DNA of 19,808 nucleotides from an uncultured Chromatiaceae bacterium (lineage in GTDB: Bacteria; Pseudomonadota; Gammaproteobacteria; Enterobacterales; Alteromonadaceae): the NCBI GenBank assembly GCA_937978655.1, contig CALJUX010000057.1, positions 1 through 19,808 on the forward strand. The letters run 5' to 3'. Positions 1-7,255 of this stretch are shown here, piece after piece. Every line of letters starts with the position of its first letter. The stretch's first letter is position 1. The position numbers and the translations under genes were made by a program. A model generated the notes under the pieces. That model saw only the letters and a list, made by a program, of their open reading frames with translations. It was not told where the DNA came from and ran no database searches.

Positions 1-39
1 AGCGCAGATACTGGCTTGGCTACAACGATGTGGCCAAAA

Positions 40-486
40 TTAGTTGACCACTACACCTGAAGAAATGGAGTCAATAACTACATCAATCGTATTCAGATCA
101 AAAATTTTCCCATCGCCTGCGGTTAAAGCAACGGCTGTGATGTCAGGAACTCCATTGAACGATGCGCCATACAGCACCTCTATAAGAGTACCCGCATTTT
201 CAATGCATGTTTCCACAGAACTTACATTTGAAGAAGAGTACACCCGAAAATCCCAGCCCGTAGAACGAACATTGGTACTCAACACACCTAAAGTGCTGCT
301 CATTCCACTATAAATCGGACATAAAGTTCCTCCACTGAAGGTCGTGACACCATTGGATGGCGCAGTGGCATATGCAGCTGAACTGAAAAGCGATATCAAG
401 CCGCCAAGCCACAACCCGCTTGCTTTGCTGGCGACACTGTTGCCCGCAAAGCGCAGCAAACTAAATATCTGGTGAAATCCCGTCAT
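40..486 (-). CDS. Small secreted protein of unknown function
   Basis: 148 residues; no family recognised. The N-terminus looks like a Sec signal peptide with a long n-region, a hydrophobic core around residues 25-36 and an AYA cleavage site near residue 40, giving a mature protein of about 108 residues exported to the periplasm or beyond. The mature part is rich in Ser, Thr, Val and Gly and has only two cysteines (C56, C94), which could form a disulfide. It resembles a small beta-rich surface or pilin-like protein in composition only. An AAGGA ribosome site lies about 8-9 bases before the ATG. The gene is visibly more AT-rich than the cyd genes beside it, which may indicate transfer. It ends 40 bases from the contig start, so further context is missing. 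Confidence 0.6.
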   Translation of the reverse strand: MTGFHQIFSLLRFAGNSVASKASGLWLGGLISLFSSAAYATAPSNGVTTFSGGTLCPIYSGMSSTLGVLSTNVRSTGWDFRVYSSSNVSSVETCIENAGTLIEVLYGASFNGVPDITAVALTAGDGKIFDLNTIDVVIDSISSGVVVN

Positions 487-530
487 ATTTCGTCATCCTT
501 TGGTGCTGAGTGCGTAAACCTCAAACAAGT

Positions 531-644
531 AAAACGCTGTGGTAAAAAACTTGTGATGTCGGCATTGTCATTTTGGTGAGACCGAGCAGCAGGCTAAAAG
601 GGAAAGTGTGCTGCTGACCAAACACTAACGAGCAAAACGCTGTG
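531..644. repeat. 11-bp direct repeat pair in the cydC-distal intergenic region
   Basis: AAAACGCTGTG occurs at 531-541 and again at 634-644 in the 251-base gap between the small secreted protein and the end of cydC. The first copy is about 45 bases upstream of the secreted protein's start codon on its non-template side. It could be a regulator site or coincidence. No convincing terminator for the cyd operon was seen in this gap. Confidence 0.3.
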
Positions 645-737
645 TTTGTCTTAATTTAGGCAACAAGATGATAAACCGCCAAACACAGTACGATGTTTTT
701 TTCCGCTGATTCAGGGCAAATTCAGGACGAGTAACGA

Positions 738-2399
738 TCACAGAGCCCAAACCCGGTTAAACTCCGCATGTTGCTGTTGCTGATGGCTGGCAACAATCAA
801 AATGCCCTGCTGCTGAAAAGCCGCCAGTCGCTGCAGCAGTTGTTGCGCCAGCTGTGGTTGCAGGCCGGCGAAGGGTTCGTCGAGCAGTAACACCGCAGGT
901 TTTTGTAGCAGTACACGCGCTAAGGCAAAACGTTTTAATTCGCCGCCGGATAAGCCGACGCCATAATCCCCCAGCACTGTTAATAAGCCTTGCGGCTGGC
1001 GCGCCAGCCAGTCGTCCAGCCCAACCAGCGTCAATACCTGCACAAGTTCTGCATCCGTTGCTTCAGGCTTGGCCAAACGCAGGTCCGCTGCCACTGACAA
1101 ACCAAACAGATAAGGCCGCTGCGGCAGATAACCGATGTGGCGATACAGCGTCGCGTTGGCCCACTGCCCCAGCGCCACGCCCTGCAATTGTGTTGTGCCG
1201 CCCAAGGCCGGAATTTCTGCCGCCAGAGTTTGCAATAAACAGCTTTTACCACTACCGGACGGGCCTTTCAGCAGCACCACGTCGCCGGTCTGAAAGCTGG
1301 CACTGACCTCACCGAGCGGCTGCAAAAAGCCAAACTGCAGCTGTTGCACGTCCAGACGGACGCCGTGCCCGACATCCGGTGCCGCAGCCACAGTTTCATC
1401 CGGCGAAGTCAGCGCTTCGTCAGGGCCGGCCAGCGCATTACAACGCTGCTGTGCCGCTCTGAGCTGACCATAACTTTGCGGAATGAAGATCAGCGGCAGC
1501 AACAGTTCCGTCAGCCCCAGCCAGGCCAGCACTAAGCCCAGCCATAACGGCACCGCGAGCGGAAACGGCAGTCCAGTCTGCCAGGCGTCCAGCATCGGCC
1601 AGCATAAAGCCGCGAGCCCTGCCAGCATCAGCAATTGCAGCGCAAACTGGGCAGCCAGCTGGCCAAATTGTTGTCGTTGCTGTAATTGCAGCAGCTGCTG
1701 GTCCAATTGATAAAACTGCTGTTGCCGCTCGGGCCAATGGCCAGTGGTTAATAAGGTGGTCAGCAATTGCAGGTTTTCCAATAACAGGCCCCGGCGTTGC
1801 CCCTGGCGCTGTACTTCGGTGGCAGCCTGTTGCACCGGTCCAGACACAGCGGGCCTGCACCACCACATCGCTACAACAAGCGGTAACAGCAACAACGCCG
1901 TCACAGGCCAGAAAGCCGCCGGCAGCAGCAGAAACACCAGCAGCAAAAAGGCGGCGCTCAGCAAGCTGGCATAACCCAATGGATTCAGCAGCCGCAGCGG
2001 CAACTGATCTAACAGGTCAATGTCAGCAATCAGCCGCTGCAAGCGGTCGCCGCCGGCTGATACTGTGGTGCCGGTTCGCTGTGAGAGCGCAACAAATACC
2101 CGCAACCGCAGTACCGCCAGCAACCTGAGGACCAAGGCATGCGACACCAGCCTTTCACCATAACGACCGGCGGTGCGCACAATGGCAAACAGCCGGATCA
2201 AAGCGCCCGGCCGCAAATAATTAAAACTGGCGCCGACGCCGGCGGCGGCCGCCGCGCTGATAAACCAGCCGGACCAGGCCAATAGCGCCACAGTCGCCAG
2301 TAGCGTCAGCAGGCCTAAGCTAAAACTCAGGCTCCAGCCAGTCTTGTGACTGAGCCACAAATCGCGCAAGCGGATGCCAGGTTGCGCACGGGCCTTCAT
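738..2399 (-). CDS. cydC: CydC, ABC exporter subunit for cytochrome bd assembly
   Basis: 553 residues, half of the heterodimeric CydDC inner-membrane ABC exporter required for cytochrome bd maturation; it has been described as a thiol (cysteine/glutathione) exporter and more recently as a heme transporter. The membrane domain (about residues 20-310) holds the CydC-typical GERLVSH segment at 81-87. The ATPase domain has Walker A GPSGSGKS (379-386), Q-loop Q427, signature LSGGE (483-487), Walker B LLLDEP (504-509) and switch H539, all intact. The start overlaps the stop of cydD as ATGA, so the two are translationally coupled. The C-terminus is slightly short and glutamine-rich (HQQQQH after the switch His). 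It is the last gene of the cyd operon. Identification is firm; the transported substrate is not settled by sequence. Confidence 0.95.
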   Translation of the reverse strand: MKARAQPGIRLRDLWLSHKTGWSLSFSLGLLTLLATVALLAWSGWFISAAAAAGVGASFNYLRPGALIRLFAIVRTAGRYGERLVSHALVLRLLAVLRLRVFVALSQRTGTTVSAGGDRLQRLIADIDLLDQLPLRLLNPLGYASLLSAAFLLLVFLLLPAAFWPVTALLLLPLVVAMWWCRPAVSGPVQQAATEVQRQGQRRGLLLENLQLLTTLLTTGHWPERQQQFYQLDQQLLQLQQRQQFGQLAAQFALQLLMLAGLAALCWPMLDAWQTGLPFPLAVPLWLGLVLAWLGLTELLLPLIFIPQSYGQLRAAQQRCNALAGPDEALTSPDETVAAAPDVGHGVRLDVQQLQFGFLQPLGEVSASFQTGDVVLLKGPSGSGKSCLLQTLAAEIPALGGTTQLQGVALGQWANATLYRHIGYLPQRPYLFGLSVAADLRLAKPEATDAELVQVLTLVGLDDWLARQPQGLLTVLGDYGVGLSGGELKRFALARVLLQKPAVLLLDEPFAGLQPQLAQQLLQRLAAFQQQGILIVASHQQQQHAEFNRVWAL

Positions 2400-4222
2400 G
2401 CCAGATCTCCAATATCACAACGGCCCAACAGCTGGCCCTGACTAAACTGCAAAGCGCCAGCGAGGAAGCCAAGTTGCTGCCACTGATGGCTGGCGATCAG
2501 CAGCGTCCGGCCGCTGCTGAGCTTTGCCAGCAACAACGCCAAATCCGCCGCAGTGTCCTGATCCAACTCGGCAAAAGGCTCATCCAGCAGCCACAAAGGC
2601 CGGTCCGCCAGTAATAAGCGCGCCAGACAAAGCCGCTGTTGTTGCCCGCCCGATAAACCCTGCCCGGCTTCACCCAGTCGATAGTCAAGCGCCGTGGCCT
2701 CGCCCAGCTCCGCCAGCAAACCGACTTGTTGCAAGCACGCCCGCAGCGCTGCGTCGCTGGCCGCAGGCTTGGCCATGCGTAAATTCTCCGCCACTGTGCC
2801 GGCGAATAATTCCGGCGTCTGTGTCAGATAACTCAGTTGTGGCCACAGCTGTGGTCTGTTCGCTGCTGTAACCGGCTGACCAGCGAATTGATAGTCACCG
2901 GCAAAATCAGCAAAACCGGCCAACAGCTGCAAAAATGACGACTTGCCGCTGCCGCTGTCACCGCACAGCAACAACCGCTCGCCGGCGTTGATTTGTAATG
3001 CAGGGATTATTAACCGCGGCCGATCTTCACTGCCAAGCCGGATTTGGTGGAGCTGCAGCAGCGGCTGAACCTGCTCATGCAGGCTCAGGTTTTGCAGGTT
3101 GGTGTTGGCAAGGCTGCCGGCTGCGGTGCCGGTGGATGGCTCCGGCAATAACCACAAAGGTTTAAGCGCCAGCGCCGCCGCTTCGGCCTGCGCTTTGGCG
3201 TGATAATCGCTGCCAAGCTGGCGCAGCGGCTGATAAAACTCCGGCGCCAGTAACAAAATAAACAGAGCCGGCGCAAAAGCGACCGGCACTTCACCTTTGG
3301 CCCAGGGCAATTCACCCAAAAGCCCAAGGCCTAAATACAACGCCACCAGCGCGATGGCCAGCGAGGCGAATAATTCCAACACGGCGGTCGACAAAAACGC
3401 CAGCCTGAGTACCTGCAGCGAGCTACTGCGGTATCGCTCGGCAGCATGTTCCAGCTGCGCAGTCGCCTGTGGAATGGCATTGAGCCGGCGCAGCAGCGAC
3501 AACCCTTGCAGAAATTGCCACAACCGCCCGCCCATCCGGCCCAGTTCAGCCAGTTTTTCACTGCTGGCTTTGCTGGCCTCGCGGCCCACTAACACCATAA
3601 ACACTGGTACCAGCGGTGCGGTCAGCAGTAACAGCAAACCCGCCAGCAGGCTATGCCAGCACACCACCACCGCAATCAGCAACGGCGTCCAAATCACCAG
3701 AAACAGCTGCGGCCAATAGCGGCTGATATAACCATCCAGCGCGTCAATCTGCTCGGTCAATAAAGTCGACAGCGCACCGTCACTGCCAAAACGTTGTCGC
3801 GCCGGCCCTTGCGCCGCCAGCCGGCTCAGCAATTGCTGGCGCAGCTCAGCGCGAAGCGTTCGACTGCTGTGTTGGGTCAGGCCATCGCGCAGCAGCAAAC
3901 ACAGCTGGCGCAGCAGAAAAGCCAGCGCAAATTGCCATAACAAAACAAATGGAAATTCCGGCGCCGACATCGCAGCAGACAGCGTTGTGGTCTGCAGTGA
4001 AGCGGCCAGCATGGCATCAGCAAAAAGCGCCAGGCACCACATTTGCCACAGCAACAGCGGCACTGACAAAGCCGCTGCACACACCGCCAGCAGCAGCTTA
4101 GGCCGGTACGGCTTTAGCCACTGCTGCAATAAGGTTCTGGCATGATTTGGCTTAAATTTAGTCGGCGCAGACTCCCTCAGCACTGATTTACTCAGAACCA
4201 GATTCCTCTTCGGCGTAGCCAT
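2396..4222 (-). CDS. cydD: CydD, ABC exporter subunit for cytochrome bd assembly
   Basis: 608 residues, partner of CydC. Membrane domain to about residue 345, including the conserved RLAFLSTAVLELFASL and APEFYQPLRQLG stretches typical of CydD. The ATPase domain shows Walker A GDSGSGKS (421-428), Q468, signature LSGGQ (523-527), Walker B LWLLDEP (543-549) and H579, so this half-site is catalytically complete. The ATG used lies inside cydX, giving a 35-base overlap in another frame; a GGAG four bases before it is a poor ribosome site, so translation probably relies on coupling to cydX, or starts at the in-frame GTG about 13 codons further on. The first 30 residues are poorly conserved and compatible with either choice. 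Ends in an ATGA overlap with cydC. Confidence 0.95.
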   Translation of the reverse strand: MATPKRNLVLSKSVLRESAPTKFKPNHARTLLQQWLKPYRPKLLLAVCAAALSVPLLLWQMWCLALFADAMLAASLQTTTLSAAMSAPEFPFVLLWQFALAFLLRQLCLLLRDGLTQHSSRTLRAELRQQLLSRLAAQGPARQRFGSDGALSTLLTEQIDALDGYISRYWPQLFLVIWTPLLIAVVVCWHSLLAGLLLLLTAPLVPVFMVLVGREASKASSEKLAELGRMGGRLWQFLQGLSLLRRLNAIPQATAQLEHAAERYRSSSLQVLRLAFLSTAVLELFASLAIALVALYLGLGLLGELPWAKGEVPVAFAPALFILLLAPEFYQPLRQLGSDYHAKAQAEAAALALKPLWLLPEPSTGTAAGSLANTNLQNLSLHEQVQPLLQLHQIRLGSEDRPRLIIPALQINAGERLLLCGDSGSGKSSFLQLLAGFADFAGDYQFAGQPVTAANRPQLWPQLSYLTQTPELFAGTVAENLRMAKPAASDAALRACLQQVGLLAELGEATALDYRLGEAGQGLSGGQQQRLCLARLLLADRPLWLLDEPFAELDQDTAADLALLLAKLSSGRTLLIASHQWQQLGFLAGALQFSQGQLLGRCDIGDLA

Positions 4223-4301
4223 TCAGCTCCAGCCACATCGCATTGATAATCCCAAAAGAACAGGCCAGCAATACTCCTAAAATCCAGGCGAAATACCACA
4301 T
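4188..4301 (-). CDS. cydX: CydX, small single-helix subunit of cytochrome bd
   Basis: 37 residues. The protein begins MWYFAWILGVLLACSFGI and continues INAMWLELNGYAEEESGSE. From memory, E. coli CydX begins with nearly the same residues (MWYFAWILGTLLACSFG), and the Leu-Glu after the helix is conserved too. CydX is one transmembrane helix that packs on CydA and stabilises the heme site of the oxidase. A ribosome site (AAGGA) lies about 8 bases before the ATG, 15 bases after the cydB stop. The last 35 bases overlap the start of cydD. It is short enough to be missed by automatic annotation, but position, start signal and sequence all agree. Confidence 0.95.
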   Translation of the reverse strand: MWYFAWILGVLLACSFGIINAMWLELNGYAEEESGSE

Positions 4302-4316
4302 GATGTTGTCCTTTTT

Positions 4317-5453
4317 TCAATATAACGAATGGGAATTGTCACGCACCTGCTGCGCATTGATACGGCCAAACATCTTGATATAACTCCAGATGGTGTAGCC
4401 AAGCACAATGGGCACAAAGATACAGGCAACAAAGAACATGATTTTTAACGTCAGCTCGCTCGAAGTCGCGTCCCACATGGTCAAACTGTGGTTTGGCATT
4501 GAACTGGATGGCATGACAAACGGGAACATCGCGATGCCACAGGTCAAAATCACCCCAGCCTGGCCCAATGAAGTCAGCAGAAACGCCAGCGCGCCTTTGC
4601 CAGCTTTACTCAGCAAGCCACTCAGTGCAAATGCCGCTACGCCCAGTACCGGCGCCAGCCACAGCAGCGGATAATCAGCGAAATTCTGCAGCCAGGCGCC
4701 ACTGCGCACTTCTACCGTTTTGCTGACCGCATTGTTAATGGCATTACCATCCAACACGCTGGTGACAACATAACCATCGATGCCGGCATTGAGCCAGACC
4801 CCGGCCAGGACAAATAAAGCCGCAGCACCTAAGCCGGCAATAAAACCGGCGGTTTGACTGCGCTTGAGAATGTCACCTTCGGTTTTCATTTGCAGGTAAG
4901 CCGCGCCCTGACTGACAAACATCAACAAACTCAACACGCCGACCAACAGCGCAAAGGGGTTTAATAACGCGAAGAAACTACCGGTGTATTTGATGCGCAG
5001 CAGTTCGTCAAAATGAAACGGCACGCCTTGCAGCAAATTACCAAAGGCCACACCAAAAATGATTGGCGGTACAGCCGAGCCAAAGGTCAGCGCCCAGTCC
5101 CAGTTGCTGCGCCAGGCCGGATTTTCCAGTTTCGAGCGGTAATCAAAGCCAATCGGCCGCATAAAAAGCGCCGCCAACGTCAGCATCATCGCCAGATAAA
5201 AACCACTGAAAGCAGTGGCATACACCGGCGGCCAGGCAGCAAACAAAGCGCCACCGGCCGTGACTAACCAGACCTGATTACCGTCCCAGTGCGGCGCCAC
5301 GGCGTTGATCATCACGCGCCGGTCCATATCGTCTTTACCGACCACTTTTAATAAAGCGCCGACGCCCATGTCAAAACCGTCGGTGATGGCAAAGCCAATC
5401 AACAGCACACCGACCAATAACCACCAGATAAATCTTAAAAATTCGTAATCCAT
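4317..5453 (-). CDS. cydB: CydB, cytochrome bd quinol oxidase subunit II
   Basis: 378 residues, the usual size. Inner-membrane subunit II of the bd quinol oxidase, with about nine transmembrane helices and no heme ligands of its own. Family hallmarks include GFAITDGFDMGVGALL near residues 19-34, with its conserved Asp residues, and the APHWDGNQVWLVTAGGALFAAWP block near 53-75. The start is one base after the cydA stop (TAA-C-ATG), with GAGG at the end of cydA as ribosome site, so the subunits should be made in equal amounts. It is followed after 15 bases by cydX. Nothing unusual is seen. Confidence 0.97.
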   Translation of the reverse strand: MDYEFLRFIWWLLVGVLLIGFAITDGFDMGVGALLKVVGKDDMDRRVMINAVAPHWDGNQVWLVTAGGALFAAWPPVYATAFSGFYLAMMLTLAALFMRPIGFDYRSKLENPAWRSNWDWALTFGSAVPPIIFGVAFGNLLQGVPFHFDELLRIKYTGSFFALLNPFALLVGVLSLLMFVSQGAAYLQMKTEGDILKRSQTAGFIAGLGAAALFVLAGVWLNAGIDGYVVTSVLDGNAINNAVSKTVEVRSGAWLQNFADYPLLWLAPVLGVAAFALSGLLSKAGKGALAFLLTSLGQAGVILTCGIAMFPFVMPSSSMPNHSLTMWDATSSELTLKIMFFVACIFVPIVLGYTIWSYIKMFGRINAQQVRDNSHSLY

Positions 5454-5454
5454 G

Positions 5455-7011
5455 TTACACCTCAGTCGCTTTGCCGGTTTCGAAATCGTATTTGCCGGTA
5501 TGCAGGCTGGACGGGCCTTTGCGGGCGAAATGCTGCATCAGCCAGACTTCGATAATCAGGAAAATGGTATAGAGCACGGAGATCAGGATCAGACTGGTCC
5601 AGATCTCGGCCGGCGTTAAACCAGACGCTGCCATATGGGTTGGTAATACTTCACCGACGGCCCAAGGCTGACGGCCATATTCAGCGACAAACCAGCCGGC
5701 TTCACAGGCGATCCACGGCAATGGCAAGCCAAACACCGCGGCGCGTAACAACCAGGTTGGTTTGCGTTCCAGCCGTTTGGCGCTGTAATAAAAACTCAGC
5801 GCAAAAATCACCAACAAGGCAAAACCGGCCGCCACCATAATGCGGAAGCTCCAGAACATCGGCGCCACTTTTGGAATACTGCCATCGACCGCGGCCTGAA
5901 TTTGCTCTGGCGTGGCTTTAGATGGGTCTTCGGCATAAGCGGTGACCAACAGGCCATAACCTAAGTCTTTTTTCACGCGGTCAAAAGCAGCTTTGGTTTC
6001 AGCCGAGGTATCACCGGCGCGCAGCAGATGCAATAAACGGTAGGCTTCAATGCCGTTGACGATGCGGGCGCGGTGCTGCTCTTTTAAATCTTTCAGACCA
6101 CTGACCGGTTCATCCAGCGAACGGGTCGCGATGAGGCCGAGCGCATAAGGAATTTTCACGGCATAGTCAGTGGTTTGTGTTTCACTGTTTGGCACGCCAA
6201 TCACAGTGAAAGATGCCGGTGCCGGATGGGTGTCCCACTCCGCTTCCACCGCCGCCAGTTTGACTTTTTGCACGTCACCCAGCTCATAACCGGATTCATC
6301 CCCGAGCACAATCACCGACACAGACGCCGCCAGACCAAAGGCCGAAGCAATAGCAAAACTGCGGCGGGCAAAGGCCATATCGCGGCCTTTGAGCATATAC
6401 CAGGCGGAAATCGCTAACACAAACATCGCGCCAGTGACATAACCCGCCGACACGGTATGCACAAATTTGACCTGCGCCACCGGGTTAAAAATCACTTCGG
6501 TGAAGCTGGTCATCTCCATCCGCATCGTCACATAGTTAAATTCAGCGCCGACCGGGTTTTGCATCCAGCCGTTGGCAATCAGAATCCACAGCGCCGACAG
6601 GTTAGAACCCAAAGCCACCAGCCAGGTGACGGCTAAATGTTGCACCTTGCTTAAGCGGTCCCAGCCGAAGAAAAACAACCCCACCAGCGTTGATTCGAGG
6701 AAAAACGCCATCAGGCCTTCAATCGCCAGCGGCGCGCCAAAAATGTCGCCGACATAATGCGAATAATAAGACCAGTTGGTGCCAAACTGGAATTCCATCG
6801 CGATGCCGGTGGTCACCCCCAGCGCAAAGTTGATGGCAAATAACTTGCCCCAGAATTTGGTCATATCGCGGTAAATTTCTTTGCCGGTCATCACATAAAC
6901 CGACTCCATGATCGCCAGTAAAAACGTCATACCAAGCGTCAGTGGCACAAATAGGAAGTGGTACATTGCCGTAAAGGCAAACTGCAAGCGCGAGAGTTCG
7001 ACGATATCCAT
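5455..7011 (-). CDS. cydA: CydA, cytochrome bd quinol oxidase subunit I
   Basis: 518 residues. Catalytic subunit carrying hemes b558, b595 and d; it oxidises ubiquinol or menaquinol and reduces O2 to water with very high oxygen affinity. Ligands and channel residues line up with E. coli CydA at an offset of one: H18 (b595), H185 and M392 (b558), E98 and E106 (proton/heme site), K251 and E256 (quinol site), and the GRQPW motif at 446-450. The segment between about 240 and 385 is long, so this is the long Q-loop (bd-I like) type. The ATG has AGGAG seven bases upstream; an out-of-frame ATG four bases earlier is discounted. First gene of a five-gene cyd operon, with FNR-type boxes upstream. Confidence 0.97.
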   Translation of the reverse strand: MDIVELSRLQFAFTAMYHFLFVPLTLGMTFLLAIMESVYVMTGKEIYRDMTKFWGKLFAINFALGVTTGIAMEFQFGTNWSYYSHYVGDIFGAPLAIEGLMAFFLESTLVGLFFFGWDRLSKVQHLAVTWLVALGSNLSALWILIANGWMQNPVGAEFNYVTMRMEMTSFTEVIFNPVAQVKFVHTVSAGYVTGAMFVLAISAWYMLKGRDMAFARRSFAIASAFGLAASVSVIVLGDESGYELGDVQKVKLAAVEAEWDTHPAPASFTVIGVPNSETQTTDYAVKIPYALGLIATRSLDEPVSGLKDLKEQHRARIVNGIEAYRLLHLLRAGDTSAETKAAFDRVKKDLGYGLLVTAYAEDPSKATPEQIQAAVDGSIPKVAPMFWSFRIMVAAGFALLVIFALSFYYSAKRLERKPTWLLRAAVFGLPLPWIACEAGWFVAEYGRQPWAVGEVLPTHMAASGLTPAEIWTSLILISVLYTIFLIIEVWLMQHFARKGPSSLHTGKYDFETGKATEV

Positions 7012-7051
7012 CCACCGTCTCCTGTGGGGTTAACTTAGTTAATTATTCTCT

Positions 7052-7057
7052 AATATA
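7052..7057 (-). promoter_or_regulatory. Candidate -10 element of the cydA promoter
   Basis: Read on the minus strand this is TATATT, about 40 bases before the cydA start codon. A start point about seven bases downstream (near 7045) would place the nearer FNR-type box at about -61, the spacing of class I FNR-activated promoters. The -35 position (TCGCGG, 7075-7080) is poor, as expected for an activator-dependent promoter. This is inference from spacing. Confidence 0.4.
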
Positions 7058-7098
7058 TGAAGTAAAAACCGGTACCGCGAATCATAAAAGCTGAGATC

Positions 7099-7112
7099 TT
7101 GATCAATATCAA
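7099..7112. promoter_or_regulatory. Perfect FNR/ANR-type box, cydA-proximal
   Basis: TTGATCAATATCAA is an exact match to the FNR consensus TTGAT-N4-ATCAA, centred about 94 bases before the cydA start codon. FNR is the oxygen-sensing iron-sulfur regulator that controls cyd genes in many proteobacteria. A second exact box lies 95 bases upstream. Confidence 0.8.
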
Positions 7113-7193
7113 GTTTCACTACCCCTAAATGGATATGCCAAATAAGCCAGCCTGATCGCGCAACCATTCTGTGCTGCGCTTTGGCCTGAAACC

Positions 7194-7207
7194 TTGATTC
7201 GTATCAA
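7194..7207. promoter_or_regulatory. Perfect FNR/ANR-type box, cydA-distal
   Basis: TTGATTCGTATCAA is a second exact TTGAT-N4-ATCAA site, centred 95 bases from the first (about nine helical turns). It sits between the hairpins after the GH94 gene and the cydA promoter. Its position near -155 is too far for direct contact in a simple activated promoter, so it may act in looping or repression, or serve a promoter I have not identified. Confidence 0.7.
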
Positions 7208-7214
7208 ATATGGT

Positions 7215-7248
7215 GGCTAAAAGCCGGAACTGCGGCAATTTGCCGCAG
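7215..7248 (-). terminator. Tandem hairpins after the GH94 gene
   Basis: CTGCGGCA-ATT-TGCCGCAG (7230-7248) is a perfect 8-bp stem with a three-base loop starting eight bases after the GH94 stop codon. It is followed by a smaller GGCT-AAA-AGCC hairpin (7215-7225). The minus-strand RNA has only a short interrupted U tract after the main stem, so termination may be partial and some read-through into cyd is possible. Confidence 0.5.
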
Positions 7249-7255
7249 TGGTGGT

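Noticed and set aside
1..43. Short plus-strand frames ending at a stop near 43, possibly the tail of an upstream gene
   Set aside because: Only about 14 codons are visible and more than one frame is open, so no gene can be supported.
7029..7042. GTTAA repeated in GTTAACTTAGTTAA before cydA, considered as an ArcA box
   Set aside because: ArcA half-sites are spaced about 11 bases; here the spacing is 9, and the site falls within the transcribed leader.
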